64,000 nucleotides of DNA from Bimastos eiseni (Eukaryota > Annelida > Clitellata > Crassiclitellata > Lumbricidae). This document shows positions 1 through 12,539 of this stretch, piece by piece (positions within the stretch are counted from its first letter, which is position 1; every line of letters starts with the position of its first letter). The position numbers were made by a program, and so were the translations under genes. The stretch spans positions 25,572,604-25,636,603 of the forward strand of contig OY365810.1 in NCBI GenBank assembly GCA_959347315.1, read 5' to 3'. The notes beneath the pieces were generated by a model. It saw only the letters and a list, made by a program, of their open reading frames with translations, was not told the origin of the DNA and made no database searches.

Positions 1-735
1 GTCCTTATACTCCTCCTCCCATAATTCACCATTGGTCTCACTAAACATGCATGGCTTCTGTTTTCTGATCATCTGGTTAGACTGCCTGCAACAAACTCAT
101 AAACAACAATATAAATATCATCTTGATGACGATGATGATGACGATGACAACGACGAAGACAGTGATCATCACGGTGCACGTGTCCGTCTATGTGTCTCTG
201 CCTGTGTAAGTTCGTCTACTTGCTGATTACTTGGTGCGTCTGTTTGTCTGAATGCATGCCTGTGTGTCTCATTATGCCTGCTGCATATTTTATTTCAGTT
301 TCTTATTCTCATTTCCTCTTCCTTTTTTTCTGTTCTTCACCGTCTTCTTTATCGCCACGTATTCGTGTCTTCTTCATCATTGTCTTCGTCTTCTTCATTC
401 TCTTCTTCGTCTTCTTCTTCATCATCAACTTCTTCTTCTTCTTCGTATCCTGCTCCTTGTTCTTCTTTGTCTTCGTCATCATTTTCTTCTTCTTTATTCT
501 CTTCTTCGTCTTCTTCGTCTTCTTCTTCATCATCATCACCATCTTCTTCTTCTTCGACTCCTCCTCCTTGTTGTTCTTCTATGTCTTCTTCCTCGTTTTC
601 TTCGTCTTCTTCATTCTCTTCTTCGTCGTCTCCTTCATCATCTTCTTCTTCTTCGTCTCCTCCTTCTTGTTGTTCTTCTTCATCTTCTTCACTACTGCCT
701 TTGTTCGTCTTTGCGACACAGTCTGAGTTGACAAT
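1..735. repeat. Low-complexity tract: GATGAC and CTT/TCTTCT-rich
   Basis: Bases 121-165 are a degenerate GATGAC/GATGAT run. Bases 300-700 are almost pure pyrimidine on the + strand, built from imperfect TCT, TCC and ATC triplets. Long open frames exist on both strands here, but they only spell runs of Ser, Phe/Leu or Glu/Asp/Lys, as expected when a triplet repeat lacks stop codons. I see no coding exon. Confidence 0.85.
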
Positions 736-967
736 GAGATCCAACAACACAATATACGTCAACATGCGCTACTTACATCAGACGTGAATAATTAGACCTT
801 GACAATCTCTGCCAATCTGCGAACTGTTCTACAATGAATGTTTGGTATTTGTCGTCTAACTCAAATAAATCATCTGAAAGAAATGATTTACAGACTCATG
901 CATCGTCAAAGACAACTGAGCACGCAGTGACACGATATCTACGCCAATAAAAACAATATACAGACTC

Positions 968-989
968 CGGCCTAACAAACAGCTCAGAC

Positions 990-1046
<57 letters not shown>

Positions 1047-1220
1047 CGGATGGATAGAGATTGACAGACAGACAGACAGACAAAGAGACAGATAGAGACA
1101 GAGACAGAAACAGAGAGACAGAGACAGACATACATGCATGCAGACATGGACAGCGAGAGACAGACGGAGACAGAGATACAGAGAGACAAAGAGACAGAGA
1201 GACAAGACAGACTGATCGGC
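968..1220. repeat. (GA)n microsatellite grading into GACA-type repeats
   Basis: A nearly perfect (GA)n run at about 990-1042 passes into degenerate GACA/GAGACAGA repeats up to about 1215. A second purine-rich GAGA tract lies at 1500-1700. The overlapping long open frames (for example 856-1746 on the minus strand) read as Ser/Leu/Cys-rich low-complexity peptide and are not genes. Confidence 0.9.
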
Positions 1221-1842
1221 AGATGAATAACTTGATATATATATATAGAATATGTAATGTATATATATGTGTGTGTATCTGTGCGTATGTGTGCATATGT
1301 GGGTGTGGGTGTGGGTGCGTGGGTGCGTGGAGGGTATGCATGCGTGTTACTGTGCTACTATAAATTTTGATGAATGAAAAAGATTCATGTAATATGAAAT
1401 GACAGTTTAGAGGTTGCAGATATAGAAACAGGTATAGGAACATATTAGGCAGGCATATATACACATATAAAGAGGCAGACAGAGTAGGCTCACAGACAGA
1501 CCAGCATACAGAGAAGTAAAAATAGCGAGAGACAGACAGACAGGCATAGGAAGAGAGAGAGGGAGAGATAGGAAGAGAGAGAGAGGAGAAAGAGGAGAGA
1601 GAGAGAGAGAGAATGAGAAAGAGAGTGAATGAGAGAGAAAGAGACAGAGAGAGGGGGAGAGAGAGACAGAGGGAGGGAGAGAGACAGAGGAAGGAATAGT
1701 CAAAGGGCGACGCGGAAGCAGAGAGAGGATTGATGTCGTGTGTCATTGTTTATTAAGTCGTCAGCAGCGATTGCTTCTGCTGACTCCAGTTGCTGCTGCA
1801 GGCGCTGATGCTTCAGTCTGGGTCTCACTTAGCAGTTGTTCG

Positions 1843-2068
1843 ATGGCGAATGATGCCGCAGAAGGAGAGGCCGTGGATGCTGGCGGCCCATCCTCTTCCT
1901 TCGATGCATGTGATCCGTGCAATCGACCACTGGTGGCCTTGGGCTTCATGGAATCACAGTCCTACGCAGGCAAGCGACATTTAAGGCGAGGATTGGTTCA
2001 GCTCACTAGGTGGCGCTTTAACTTCAGACGACTGCGAAGAAGGTTCAGCCAGGCATTCGACCTCGCAG
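1843..2068 (+). CDS. Possible first coding exon, unknown protein
   Basis: I do not recognise this protein. The frame is open from at least 1738 and has an ATG at 1843 (G at +4). It encodes about 75 residues of mixed, non-repetitive composition: an acidic/Gly/Ser start, a CDPC motif, then an Arg-rich stretch (LRRGLVQLTRWRFNFRRLRR). It ends at a plausible 5' splice site, CTCGCAG|GTAAAC, leaving phase 1. A 38-base candidate next exon (4670-4707, preceded by CATCAG and followed by GTAAGT) would continue in frame for 12 codons, but so short an exon is weak evidence. Composition differs clearly from the neighbouring simple repeats. The same strand holds the TRIM-NHL gene 13 kb downstream, but these frames do not lead into it. 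It could equally be a chance open frame in GC-richer sequence. Confidence 0.3.
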
Positions 2069-4335
2069 GTAAACACATTACATACACACAATTCTTCTAC
2101 ATTTGCCTTAATAGTTAACGAAAGCGCATTATGAGACTAACCAGAGGCAATTAACATAACGACTGAAAGCCAGGATCGTTTCAGATTATAGGAAATTGTG
2201 GTGAATGAAGATAGAGAAGTTCATGTCCATGGGTCATAGACAACTTAATCCAAAGAGCTGACTCAACCACAGCAGAACCTCTGTGCCTCTGAATTGTATA
2301 AGCTCATGCTGTGATCAACCATGTCACGTTGTGCTGTTGAGTGAAGAGATCTGTGCATGGTATTATGTCCTCTACTTAAAATGAGTGATACTCATTGTGC
2401 ACAGGTCTATTTCACCACACTGTGTGTTATCACTATGCATCGCAGTGATTAAATAATTGGTATAAATGAAAATTCTCCCCTTGTTTCAGTACAGCAGTTG
2501 CTTACACTTGTGTTAGACACTAAATCGTTGTTCAGCGTTTCTCTGGCAAGTCTTTAGTGTTGGCCTGGATCTTCCAGCCGATGGAAGCGCCTTCTTCTCC
2601 GCTTCCCTTTCCTCCAAAAAGACGACCGCATTGATTGGGAATGGGATATCGTGTCCGGATATATTTTGGTCGAATCCGGAAGTCGTTTTGTTCTGATTGT
2701 ATGGATGTTAATATGCGTTGGAACAGGTGAGGACGGATGTTTACTGGCTTAGACTATTGTGCTTGTTAGATGGAATGGGCGGAGAAAGGATAGTAGGAAT
2801 GGAAGGCAGAGAGAGACAGGCACACAGAGAGAGACAAAGAGAAGCAGGCAGAGAGAGACAGACAGAAAGACAGAAAGAGAGAGAGATGGAGGGAGGGAGA
2901 CAAGTCCAATGGAAAGACGGTCGCGAAAGATGTGGGATGGAATGGATTGATGAATGAAAAGTTGGATAACAGACGGATAAATGAACGGGTAGGCAGATGG
3001 ATGGATGCATAAATAGGAGGATGTATGGATAGAAGGACGAGTAGCGAGGTTCCAGGTGAACGGGTGAATAAATGAGAGGGAAGACGACTGATGGATTGAT
3101 TGAAGGGTGGATGTGAAAAGAGACATTATTAGGGTCATGGATAAGTTGCAGAAAGGAAGAATTCAGACTTTCTATTATTGGACATGATGGTCAGAGTGTT
3201 ATTCTCTCCTCTTCATCCTTCTTGTTCTAAGTAGACAGAAGTAGAGTGTTTTCTCTTTTATATTAATTTATTCATTTGATTCGCTTTTTGACTGGTCAAG
3301 TACTCTCACGGACGACATGCGCAATAATAGTGACAAGAAGCACTGCAAAGGAGCTTAAGGCTTATGCGTGTATAATTACAGCCTAATGCATTGCTCACGC
3401 TAATTAAGATTTTCCGAGGCAACATTTCGCGAGCAAATTCACACAAGTCAAGCGGGTCTTTGCCCTATTCGGTATTTTTAGGTATGCCATTTTTGAGGTG
3501 AACGTATCTTGGACACTGCTTAATTTAAGTCGTATTAAATTTTATTATATGCTTATCAGTAAAGATATATTTATTGCAAGTTGTGAGCGCTTCGACGATC
3601 GATTTGCGGGCGCTAGGCCTCAGTTGCTGTATTCGGCTGCGCTCGTGATGATGTCAGTGCGCGCGAACTTTGAAGATAGATGCTGACCAGCACATTTAGT
3701 AGTCGTGTGTTCGAGATTAGGGCATATGGCAAAATAACGTTGTGTGCTGTTTCGTCGAAAATTGCGATTTGAGTTGATATTCGCTTTGTTTGAGTTAATA
3801 AGAAAATGTAAAATTAAAATCTGAGTCTTTTATGTAGGGAATGCGTACGTTGAAAAGTCAGTCGATATCTAGGGAAGGAGGCGAACTTTGAATGTAGATC
3901 CGTTTTGTGGAGAGGAAGAAAGCGGTTCGACAGCCAAGATCACACAAGGATCACACAAGTCAAGCGGGTCTACGACCTATTCGATATTTTTGAGTTAAGC
4001 CATTGCGCTACCTCTGACTAGCTGGTGTGAGAGTCGTTAATTGAAATTTATAAATTCAAAGCACATTAAGTAAAATTGGAAATAGAGGTGTTGTAACTTA
4101 GAAAGTATAGTTTAAAGCTCATTCGAAAATATAAATAGATTGTATCAAGCATTTCTTGCAACTTAGTGAAAGGCTGTAACAAATTATTAGAAAGCTAACG
4201 GTCTGAAATAATTAGTCAATACGCATTTATAGAAGGTGTGATTGGTCGAAAAAAGGGAAAAAATATTTTTGCTTTTAAAATTCCAAGCGTCAACTGTAGA
4301 TAAGTTAAGTTGGATCTTCTTTACCCGATGCGCCT
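2069..4335. other. Non-coding stretch with purine tract and a local direct repeat
   Basis: No coding exon seen. 2795-2900 is a GAGACA-rich purine tract and 2940-3090 is a degenerate GGATGGATGA run. A direct repeat of about 53 bp lies at 3441-3493 and again at 3949-4001. Both copies begin TCACACAAGTCAAGCGGGTC and continue CCTATTCGrTATTTTT with a few substitutions. Confidence 0.6.
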
Positions 4336-4339
4336 TCTT

Positions 4340-4530
4340 CTGCATTCATCTCTGTCTGTCTGTCTGTCTGTCTATCTGTCTCTCTGTCTCTGTCTGTCTG
4401 TCTATCTGTCTCTCTGTCTCTCTGTCTCTCTGTCTCTCTGTCTGTCTGTCTCTGTCTGTCTGTCTCTCTGTCTCTCTGTCTCTGTCTCTGTCTGTCTGTC
4501 TATCTGTCTCTCTGTATCTGTCTCTCACTA
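4340..4530. repeat. (CTGT)n/(CTCT)n microsatellite
   Basis: About 190 bp of interspersed CTGT and CTCT tetranucleotides. Open frames on both strands give only Leu/Ser/Cys/Val or Arg/Asp/Glu/Thr repeats. Confidence 0.95.
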
Positions 4531-6140
4531 AGTTTCTCTCAATACTTTGTCAACATGTATAATATTCATTTAATCTCTGCATTCATTGGTTCTAGACATT
4601 CTCTGCTTAAATGCGACCGATTTCAGTTCGTAGTGGCTGCTATGATGTTTCATTATTTCGCGTCATCAGCTGCACCTCAGGTTTTTGGCACAGCAGACGC
4701 TGTGCAAGTAAGTACCCAGATATAGCCACAACATTTACGAGTCGTCTAATGGCTGACAAGCGAACGCCACGGGACACACCAAGATCGAGCCATGATTTCG
4801 CCTGATAATGCCTTAATTTTATGCTGTTGCTCGCGGGTCGACAGCCAGCCAAACGCGGCGGATAAGCGTAGGAGTAGTCGTACAGAAGCGGCATAGCATA
4901 AAAATCACTGGGAGCTCGATACAGACGCGTTTTCACGGCCAGCTACCGCTGGCAAAATCGACAGCCATACACGTGACATTTCCAAGAGCATCATATATAA
5001 GGCTTTAATACCCATGCATCTGTGTTATTCTGTGTATTCGTGTAGGCCACCTATTATGGCTTTCGAAAAATGGGCTACGGTTGAGAGGATTCAGAGATTG
5101 TCTTTTTACACGGAAACATGCGCAGCTATAAAATCCAATTTAATCAAACTTTAATCAAGTTTCAATTGTAATAGTTTTATTATGTCGTCATTTTCCCCTC
5201 GAAATACATATAATCCCTTGAGATTCAACAAATTATAGGGACTTTGTTCTTGATTGGCTAGTTTTTCTTCTGGAATGGCTAGTTTTTGCATGCAGATGGC
5301 TTTGGTGATGGATAAGTGCCGCAAAAAGCGACTGTATTGAAGTACTTGATAACCAAATCAACGGTCAGCATTCACTGACGTACGCCAAAAAAATTTGTCT
5401 TACATCTCATTTGTTTAATCTTTCTGATTTAGTTCAAACTGAAGTTCTGCGACTTAATAGTGCTATTTGACATTATTTCGAACCGGTGTCGTGTGAAAAC
5501 TGTGAATGGTCTGGATTTGAGGTGTGAGAATTGGTTGATGGGTTGTCGTTTCAAGTTACGTGTCACTTGAAACTGCTTACACATACACATAGCCCTATCT
5601 AGATGTATATATATATATGTGTATATATATATACATAAAATACACGCGTATTCTACAGATTCTCATAATTCGCTGTTTGCCTCTGTTCAACTGTCTGCAT
5701 GGATAGTCTATTCTGGCGGTCATGCAGTTTCAGAATCCTGTTAAAGTGAAGTTACAGTGGAACCTTAGAAAACTTCATACTAAAATGGATTCAATATTAA
5801 TAGCAAGCAATCCAAATTTCAATCAGACTTGACAAATTATTTAACTGTGCAATTTATCTATTCAGTTCGATGCATTAAGCAGCTATTTTACTAATGCTCA
5901 AAATATTGTCCTTTGGCTTCGACGCAGGTTGTCAAATAACCTACCCATTGTATCGTCAATCGTAGATTCAGAACATCCCATGACTGGTTGATTCACAACT
6001 CAGTAGGCCTACTCAGTGACAAATTTATTCTGAAATTTATCTATTCTGAAATTTGATTTCACCCTTCTTCTAAAATGTTTTGCTCAGAAGTGCATACGCC
6101 TCGACGTGGCGTGGATATTAAATATGTGCGATTGTACGTA
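4531..6140. other. No gene recognised
   Basis: AT-leaning unique sequence. A minus-strand open frame at 4640-4936 has reasonable composition but no recognisable family. An AT/GT dinucleotide patch lies at 5600-5640. Otherwise I see nothing. Confidence 0.5.
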
Positions 6141-6144
6141 CATT

Positions 6145-6295
6145 GCAGTTGTTCTGCAGAGCAATTATGCGGGAAGGACTTGCTCAGGGTTCCTACTCAT
6201 TGACTCCTCGGACGAGGGTCGAACTCGCTCACTCAGCGCGCACTGAGAGTCACGGGCCGACCACTTTAACCAATCGGCCACCGTGCCACGCAAAT
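6145..6295 (-). repeat. tRNA-derived SINE (minus strand)
   Basis: Read on the minus strand this begins like a tRNA: GTGGCCGATTGGTTAAAG resembles a pol III A box, and GAGTTCGACCC about 45 bases later resembles a B box. The body then runs into AACCCTGAGCAAGTCCTTCCCGCATAAT. A second copy with the same layout and a similar downstream body lies at 12290-12420, which argues for a SINE family rather than a tRNA gene. No cloverleaf closes cleanly. Confidence 0.6.
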
Positions 6296-7844
6296 AACTC
6301 AGCAACATTTAGAATTTCTGTGCTGTAGACTTTTTCCTACACTTTCTTCAAATTATATTGTCCATATGATGTAGGTGTGGGCTGTTTGGAGGGGAAAATG
6401 CAGGAGGTATATAATCTAGAGTTTCGTTCGTCGGCAGTTTCGTTATATTAGTGCGGTGAAAATTAATATGTAATTGTACGCTGACATTTCTCGTATAGCT
6501 GATAAGAACACTCAAGCATAGCATGTGCCAATAATTTCAACGTCAGGTTCTACGAAGTGTATTCATAACAATCTCGGATCAGCCAAATGCACACATGCTG
6601 ACCGAATCGGTCATCAGCAATCATTCCTTGTACTCAGCATGATATTACGGTCGATGGTCGAGCAACTGTGAGGTAAAACCTGTCCACGAATGTTGGTCTT
6701 CCTTTACTTCCAACGGCAGTGTTTACAAGAGTTCATTTTTGATTATTCGATGGCGCAGCGACAATGAAGAGTTTTTTCGGTGAGATAATGAAATGGACCA
6801 TAATATTATGCAAACAAGGAGGTAAAAGAAGCTCAGAGTGGAGAGTCCAATTAAAAAATTCGACACACAGTTATTCTGCAAGGCAACTTATTTGCACTGA
6901 AGTCAATATGAAATTAAACTTCTGTGCGAATAGTTTGTTACATTAAATGGGTATGTTAAATACGTACTTGCATGGTGAATCTAGTTTTTAAGGCCTATAT
7001 ACAGGCTCTAATGGCACCTATTATTCGTATTCCTCATCTTGTTCGGTCGAATATTGTGGCCTAATAGTAAAAGATGCTAGTGGGCTCAGCTTTAGTAATT
7101 TATGTATAAGTATGTGTATGTGTATTGTATATCCATAACACGTACATGTAACGCATGTATCTAGGCCTTTGCAAAAACTCAATCAACATCGACCTTCCAT
7201 TGAAATATCTAAAGAAATCCTTTTAACGTGATTCAGAGACTAAATCCTCTGTGAGAACCACTCAATCACAGCCTTTGATCTAATGCGTCCCTCTTTGCAT
7301 CTGTTCACTCATGTCCCTGTGTCTGTCTGCGTACCTGCACTGCCTGTCTGTCTACCTGTTTCTCTTTGTGTCTTAGTCGGTGTTATTGTATTCGATGGCA
7401 GCGGGCTCACAGTACCGGGATTAATCGAAGTCGTGAGCAGAGGCATGGTCGGTCAGTCTATAAGGGTTGACGTTTAATGGGTGGACACCCAACCAGGACA
7501 CAGCAGAGTGCGTCCAAGTGAAGACATTTACATGCGGACAGACATAGTCAACAAGGCATACTTAACACATACAGGGGCATAGCCTCAGTCTCTGCAATTT
7601 AGTTCAGATGGTGTCTTGTCCTACCTGACCAGGGCTCAATGGTTTCACCAGGTCTGAATGGTTTCCTCTCTTCTGCTAACTTACACATCCATCCAGTTCA
7701 TCTGTGTTGCTCTGTGCTGTTCGTTCGTTTCTCTCCTTTTCCACCAAATTAATTACACTCGTTGCCATTCTTTCCGTTTAGCCTGTTCAAGTTTGAACCC
7801 CTAAGGACTTTTCAATCTTCGCTCCTTTGCGATCGTGATTAAGC

Positions 7845-7895
7845 CGGTGTCCTGAGATTAACTCTCAAGTTGCGCCATTGAAATCTGGAGTTTAC
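7845..7895 (+). repeat. Degenerate copy of dispersed 3'-end repeat
   Basis: The segment GATTAAGCCGGTGTCCTGAG...TTGCGCCATTGAAATCTGGAG parallels the better preserved copy at 12148-12228 (AATAAGCTGGTGCCCTG...GTGGCGCTTTAGAAATTTGGAG). Divergence is high, so this is a by-eye assignment. Confidence 0.4.
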
Positions 7896-9924
7896 TTGTT
7901 TAATATTTCTACCCTTTGAGTCTTTGGCCGTTTCCGTTGTTCTTTGCATCTAAACGCGGAGTCTGAGACTTCTGCTTTCGTGTTTCGAGTCACCAGAACA
8001 ATGTAATAAAAGTATACAATGGAAGTTAATCACATTTAAGTGCTCCAGCTTTCACGACTGATAATTTCTATCTGCATCTCCTTCGACTTTCTCTAATTTA
8101 ATTTAACATCGTGCAAACTAGTGCAGTTTTGCTTCGATCTTTTGATACTACCATTTATGTTCAATTACAATTATTAATTTCATTTGCATGAGTTAATTGC
8201 AACGCCGCATTGCTAGTCAGTTTTAGCATCCACATTTCCCTATAGTTCATTGTCTCCTTGGAAACGTCCGTTGGCCATCTGTAAATCTCGATGCGTCGAT
8301 GAAGAGATCGGAGGACTACATCCGACTGAGGCGATATTTCCTATGCAGCCCACGTTCTCCAATGCATCCGAAAGCACCGTCTAAATGTAGATGTCAGGCC
8401 TATTTATGACATCAATCGTCGGCAGTATTGTCTGTTCCTCTGTGCGACCAGTTGCCTACACTTATTCTGAGTAGTCTACTGATTGTCCCGCTTACAAGTG
8501 TCTTGTGTGCCTCCTGTACTCTTCCAAATTCTGAAGCACCTTCACGCCGTTCACGGCCCTCTGCTGACGCACTCTTTCCAAGGCCTTAATTCTAACAAAG
8601 CCGCGTATTGAATCAGATGTGTACCAGAAACGCTCAAGTTATCTCTATTCAGATAGAAATAAACTCACACTGTGTTCTCCGTAGATTACATTCGTTAATT
8701 TTTATTAATTTATTAATTTATGCAGCGTTTCTTGTAACGTTCCTTTTCGAAATGCGACGAGCTAAGTTCTTTGTTTCTGCTCTGGTCGTCGTTGACTTCT
8801 TCATCATCAAATCATAAGAGGAACTGCAGAGTGCTCACTGTTGTACTTGTCAAATAAACAAATAAACAGACCGTTGTACAACATTACGCAATCCGAAACC
8901 GGGCTGACTTGGCAGTCAGGGCCTGCCGTTGAACTACTTTCAGGCAACTAGAGCATATAATTATAAGTCAAAAAGGCCCGGTTCTAACTGAATCACGTAT
9001 GTGTATGACAGCGAACACAACTGAACATACGTGTTTGCTCGTGTGTGCCTCTTTGATTCACTGCATGTTTGTGTCCACCAGCACAACCTATGCAATGTAT
9101 GCACGTATGTTTCTACCCGGGCCTTCGTTGACTACTCATATATAACCCGGTTTCAACCGGTCACGGTCTGCTTGATCTCGAAAAACCATTGGTTCATGCA
9201 AGTGCAACCCTATAGACAAAGTGAACCTTGAATCAGTGTATGCAATTTTTGCTTCGGGTTCAGACCTGCATGCCGTGAAGAACCTTGCATGAAGGTCTAC
9301 ATCATATGTAGGCCAACGCAGGTCCTGTATAATTTTCAAGTGAGCTTTATTATTGTCGATGTGCAGAATTACAGATCTAGTTCAAACTCTTGTCGTCCGC
9401 CAATCGCTCTGGTATATTTAATTCTTGAGATTTGCGAATAGATCATGGGTATAAATTATTCTGCTTTGCTAGCAGAGAAGTTGCAACTGAGTCTTAGTCA
9501 TTGTCTTCTTTGTTTATTCTGCCATTTTGAGTTTTGAACCTAACGTCGCGCGAATGGATATGACAAAAGTAAGTAGACGTTTAGTCTGAACGCAAACATA
9601 GTGACGTTATAGCTTTGTGAATTGTTTCAAACTTTCTATACCTATAATGTTTAACCGTCTCAGGTGTGGTCAATGAGATGCACATGTGTTACACGTGTAT
9701 TTTTTGTGTCCGTTTTGCCGATCACATCGTGTGCTGAACTCGGTTCTTGAACTATCTATAGGGCTAGGCCTACACTGAAAACAGGAAATGAATAAGATGC
9801 AGACATTCTTACTTCGATCGTCAGACTTTCAACTCTCACCCTAAACAAGACCCTCCTTAACAGCTGCTCTGTCCTCTCTGTCCCCATGGACTACCCATTG
9901 GATAGCCCCTCGGATACGAAACAG

Positions 9925-9992
9925 CGCCTTGAATAAGCTAGATTTCGAGTGGCGCAATTAGAAATTTTGAGATTACAATTACGACTTTCTTA
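9925..9992 (+). repeat. Copy of dispersed 3'-end repeat
   Basis: It contains GAATAAGCTAGATTTCGAGTGGCGCAATTAGAAATTTTGAGATTACAATTACG in short blocks that match the copy at 12148-12228 closely. The end, GAGATTACAATTACG, is the same ATTACG-type tail. Confidence 0.65.
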
Positions 9993-10320
9993 GTGTTCAA
10001 TCTTACCTCTCCGGTTATAAGCAAGTTTTAATAGTAGTTCTGAAGAGATTATTTGGTACCTAAATAGTTAACCGAGTTTCTCAATTGCAAGTTTCTCACA
10101 GCATAATATAGGTCGGCATCAACTGTATAGTATCTACATGCCATTATCCACGTTCATTACATAGGCCTATCTGCCTCAAACTCTAGCTACATGTACGTAT
10201 TGTTCGGCCGACCTACCTTCGAATAAAAGATGTCCTTGTATAGAATTGATTTCGCATGCATGTCGCTAGAAGCCATTATTTATATAACTGAGGGATTTTT
10301 AGTGAACTAAACAACAGACT

Positions 10321-10548
10321 TAGGGGCTGTTGGTTGTAGTTCAGTCGGCTGAGCTGAGGAGAAGAACAAACAGCAAGGTTGAAAGTTTATATTTCTAAAT
10401 ATACTCGGCTGGGCGCTGCTCTGTCTCTATGCGTATTCTTGTCTTGATCCAAGCGCCAACGGAAGGACCAGTCTTGAGGTTCGACAAGTGCGGCTGTCTG
10501 TTGCTTGTTATTGGAGGCTGTCATGACTGAGAGCATTATTATTATTAC
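10321..10548 (+). repeat. Degenerate tRNA-derived SINE (plus strand)
   Basis: TAGTTCAGTCGGCTGAGC near 10337 fits a pol III A box. A decayed B box (AAGGTTGAAAGTT) follows about 40 bases later. A non-tRNA body follows and ends in a short ATT run near 10540. It is tRNA-like but cannot fold as a normal tRNA, so I call it a SINE relic. Confidence 0.4.
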
Positions 10549-11385
10549 CGAAATTTGAATAAGAATAGATCATGCCCTACACAACATGCATGATTTAAAT
10601 GTTTGTCTTTAAGGGAATAATTTTATGATGAAAAATATTTTTCTTTAAGAGAATCATTATATGTACAACAGTCTCGCTTATTCCACTATCTCTGAGCGGA
10701 CTCAGAAGATATCTGCGAAGTGTATACGATTCACTTAGTTTTCTCCCCTTCTCTCTCTCTTTCTTCACATATGCTGTCAACATAATAGCTATAATATGTA
10801 TGAATGGTGAGACAGCAATTGAACCAATACAAAACTTAAGCAGCGACCTTTATTTATTGATGTGCGAAAGTATTGTTATATCTTCGTTTATTAATGAAGC
10901 TGACAATCCGCAGCAAATAACATTCGTGTACAAAGAACAGAAGAAAAATGAAAGTTATCCAATAAAAGTATTTGATGTAGTAGGATAAAGTTCCTAGAAT
11001 AGGCTCTTCAGAAATTAGGATTTTCAACTAGTGTGAATCCTTTTACATTTACAGTTGTTTGCTGCATTGTCCGTTCATTTGTTTGTGTATGAATGCGTTT
11101 ATTTGCCTTTGTGTGCGCCCATTTGTCTGTTTGTGCGTTCACGTGTCAGTGCGTGCGTGATTGTTTTTATCTCTGCATGGATTACAATCTGGGTAAGCCT
11201 TAGTAGATATAATAAAAGTTATGCTTAGTGGATCTTAATTCTAAGATCTTCCAATGAAAGGATCTTCTCTGGTATCGCAAATGCGACATAGTTATTATGA
11301 CCAACAAAATCAAAACCTAAAACAGGATTCACTTCATGATGTGTTCAGTGTATGCATAGAACATAGGCCTACGTGACTTAAGATG
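10549..11385. other. No gene recognised
   Basis: AT-rich sequence with two short open frames (10595-10783 minus, 10800-10988 plus) that match nothing I know. TG/TTTG-rich around 11060-11170. A TAGGCCTA octamer lies at 11364. Confidence 0.5.
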
Positions 11386-11387
11386 TC

Positions 11388-11566
11388 TGTTTCAGCGCCT
11401 GCCTGCCTTCCTGCCTGCCTGCCTGCCTGCCAGCCTTCCTGCCTTCCTGCCTGCCTGCCTGCCTTCCTGCCTGCCTGCATGCATGCCTGCCTTCCTGCCA
11501 GCCTGCCTGCCAGCCTGCCAGCCTGCCAGCCTGCCTGCCTGTCTTCCTGCCTGCCTGCCTATATGT
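11388..11566. repeat. (CTGC)n / (CCTT) tetranucleotide array
   Basis: About 180 bp of CCTGCCTGCCTTCC-type tetranucleotides with CCAG variants. The apparent Cys/Leu/Pro/Ala protein in this frame is a translation of the repeat. Confidence 0.95.
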
Positions 11567-12147
11567 ACGCTTTAATCGACTGCTGTGACAGCTGAGTGGT
11601 TTGGACGGGATGCTTGCGGGTCAATCGGATTATCTAGTGCTATGAAGCCACGATTTACGGCGAATAGAATGCCTATGATTATGGTTGATGGCAGAAAAAC
11701 ATGCGTGAGAATGGCAAGTAGACAGACAGAGACAGACAACGAGACAACCACGTGTACCGAAAGAATAATACATACAGGCAAGAAAACAAATAGAAAGAGA
11801 CTTACTGATTGACAAAGGTGAGGTAACTATGTAAGAGTTCATAGCAGCAGTTCAGTTGGTTACAAAAAGAAGGTCAACTCAGTTTATATTAAAGACTAAA
11901 GCGTCTCTTTAAGTTTAATAGGTCAGGCCCAAAATAATACTTATCCAAAATTCCAAAATATTCGCAAATAGAGTTGACACCGAAGCGAACTAAGTGGACG
12001 TTTCAATGCAATAACACAATGCAACTGCGTATATCATTGGTCTCCTTTTATACATCATTTGATCTCTATTGATCTCCGTATGTCATTGATCTCCCGAATT
12101 CTGACCTCCCACAGACTATCCTTTGGACAACACTTTCTGTTTAACAC

Positions 12148-12236
12148 AGCGCTCGTGAATAAGCTGGTGCCCTGCGCTTAGCTTTCGAGTGGCGCTTTAG
12201 AAATTTGGAGATTACGATTACGATTAAAGGCGCTCA
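12148..12236 (+). repeat. Dispersed 3'-end repeat, best copy, with (ATTACG)n tail
   Basis: AATAAGCTGGTGCCCTGCGC...TTTCGAGTGGCGCTTTAG then AAATTTGGAG and a short (ATTACG)n tail. Related copies, all on the + strand, lie near 7845, 9925, 21310, 30945 and 46687. The GGCGCTTTAGAAATTT block and the short tandem tail look like a LINE/SINE 3' terminus. Confidence 0.7.
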
Positions 12237-12287
12237 GAAGTACGCACGTGACAAACAGACAAAAAGTCATCGTTGGCGCTGATTAAT

Positions 12288-12420
12288 AATGCGCGAGAGA
12301 CTTGTTCAAGGTCCCTGCACGCTTACTGCTTCCTGCAAGATTCGAACCCGTATACCCGCTTTAGAGACCGAGAGCTCTGACCATTCAAACACAGTGTCCC
12401 ACTATAGCTTTGTGCACTAA
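12288..12420 (-). repeat. tRNA-derived SINE (minus strand)
   Basis: On the minus strand GTTTGAATGGTCAGAGC fits an A box and GGGTTCGAATCTTGC fits a B box. The body continues GGGACCTTGAACAAGTCTCTCGCGCATT, a relative of the SINE at 6145-6295. It appears to end at about 12235 in the same TAATCG-type tail as the + strand repeat at 12148-12236, so the two sit tail to tail. Confidence 0.65.
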
Positions 12421-12539
12421 GTTAAGTGAATCTGTAACAATCCATCTTTGACCGCCGTGGAATGAGATACACGAGAGGCTGGAACTGTGACTCGTTAATC
12501 CACGCCAGCATCGTCGTTATTCATCCATTCACTTCATTT

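Larger units (their letters stand above)
6296..10320. other. Intergenic, mostly featureless
   Basis: No convincing exon on either strand. It holds two degenerate copies of a dispersed repeat (about 7845-7895 and 9925-9990, entered separately), a minor TG/TC-rich patch at 7310-7370, and two TAGGCCTA octamers at 9765 and 10162. Confidence 0.5.

Noticed and set aside
190..787. Overlapping long open frames near the window start
   Set aside because: Low-complexity pyrimidine triplets produce open frames on both strands; there is no exon structure.
4640..4936. A 98-codon minus-strand open frame
   Set aside because: No recognisable domain or splice support; likely chance.
12288..12420. A tRNA gene
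   Set aside because: A and B box-like motifs are present, but there is no full cloverleaf. A related copy with the same non-tRNA body occurs at 6145, so it is a SINE.
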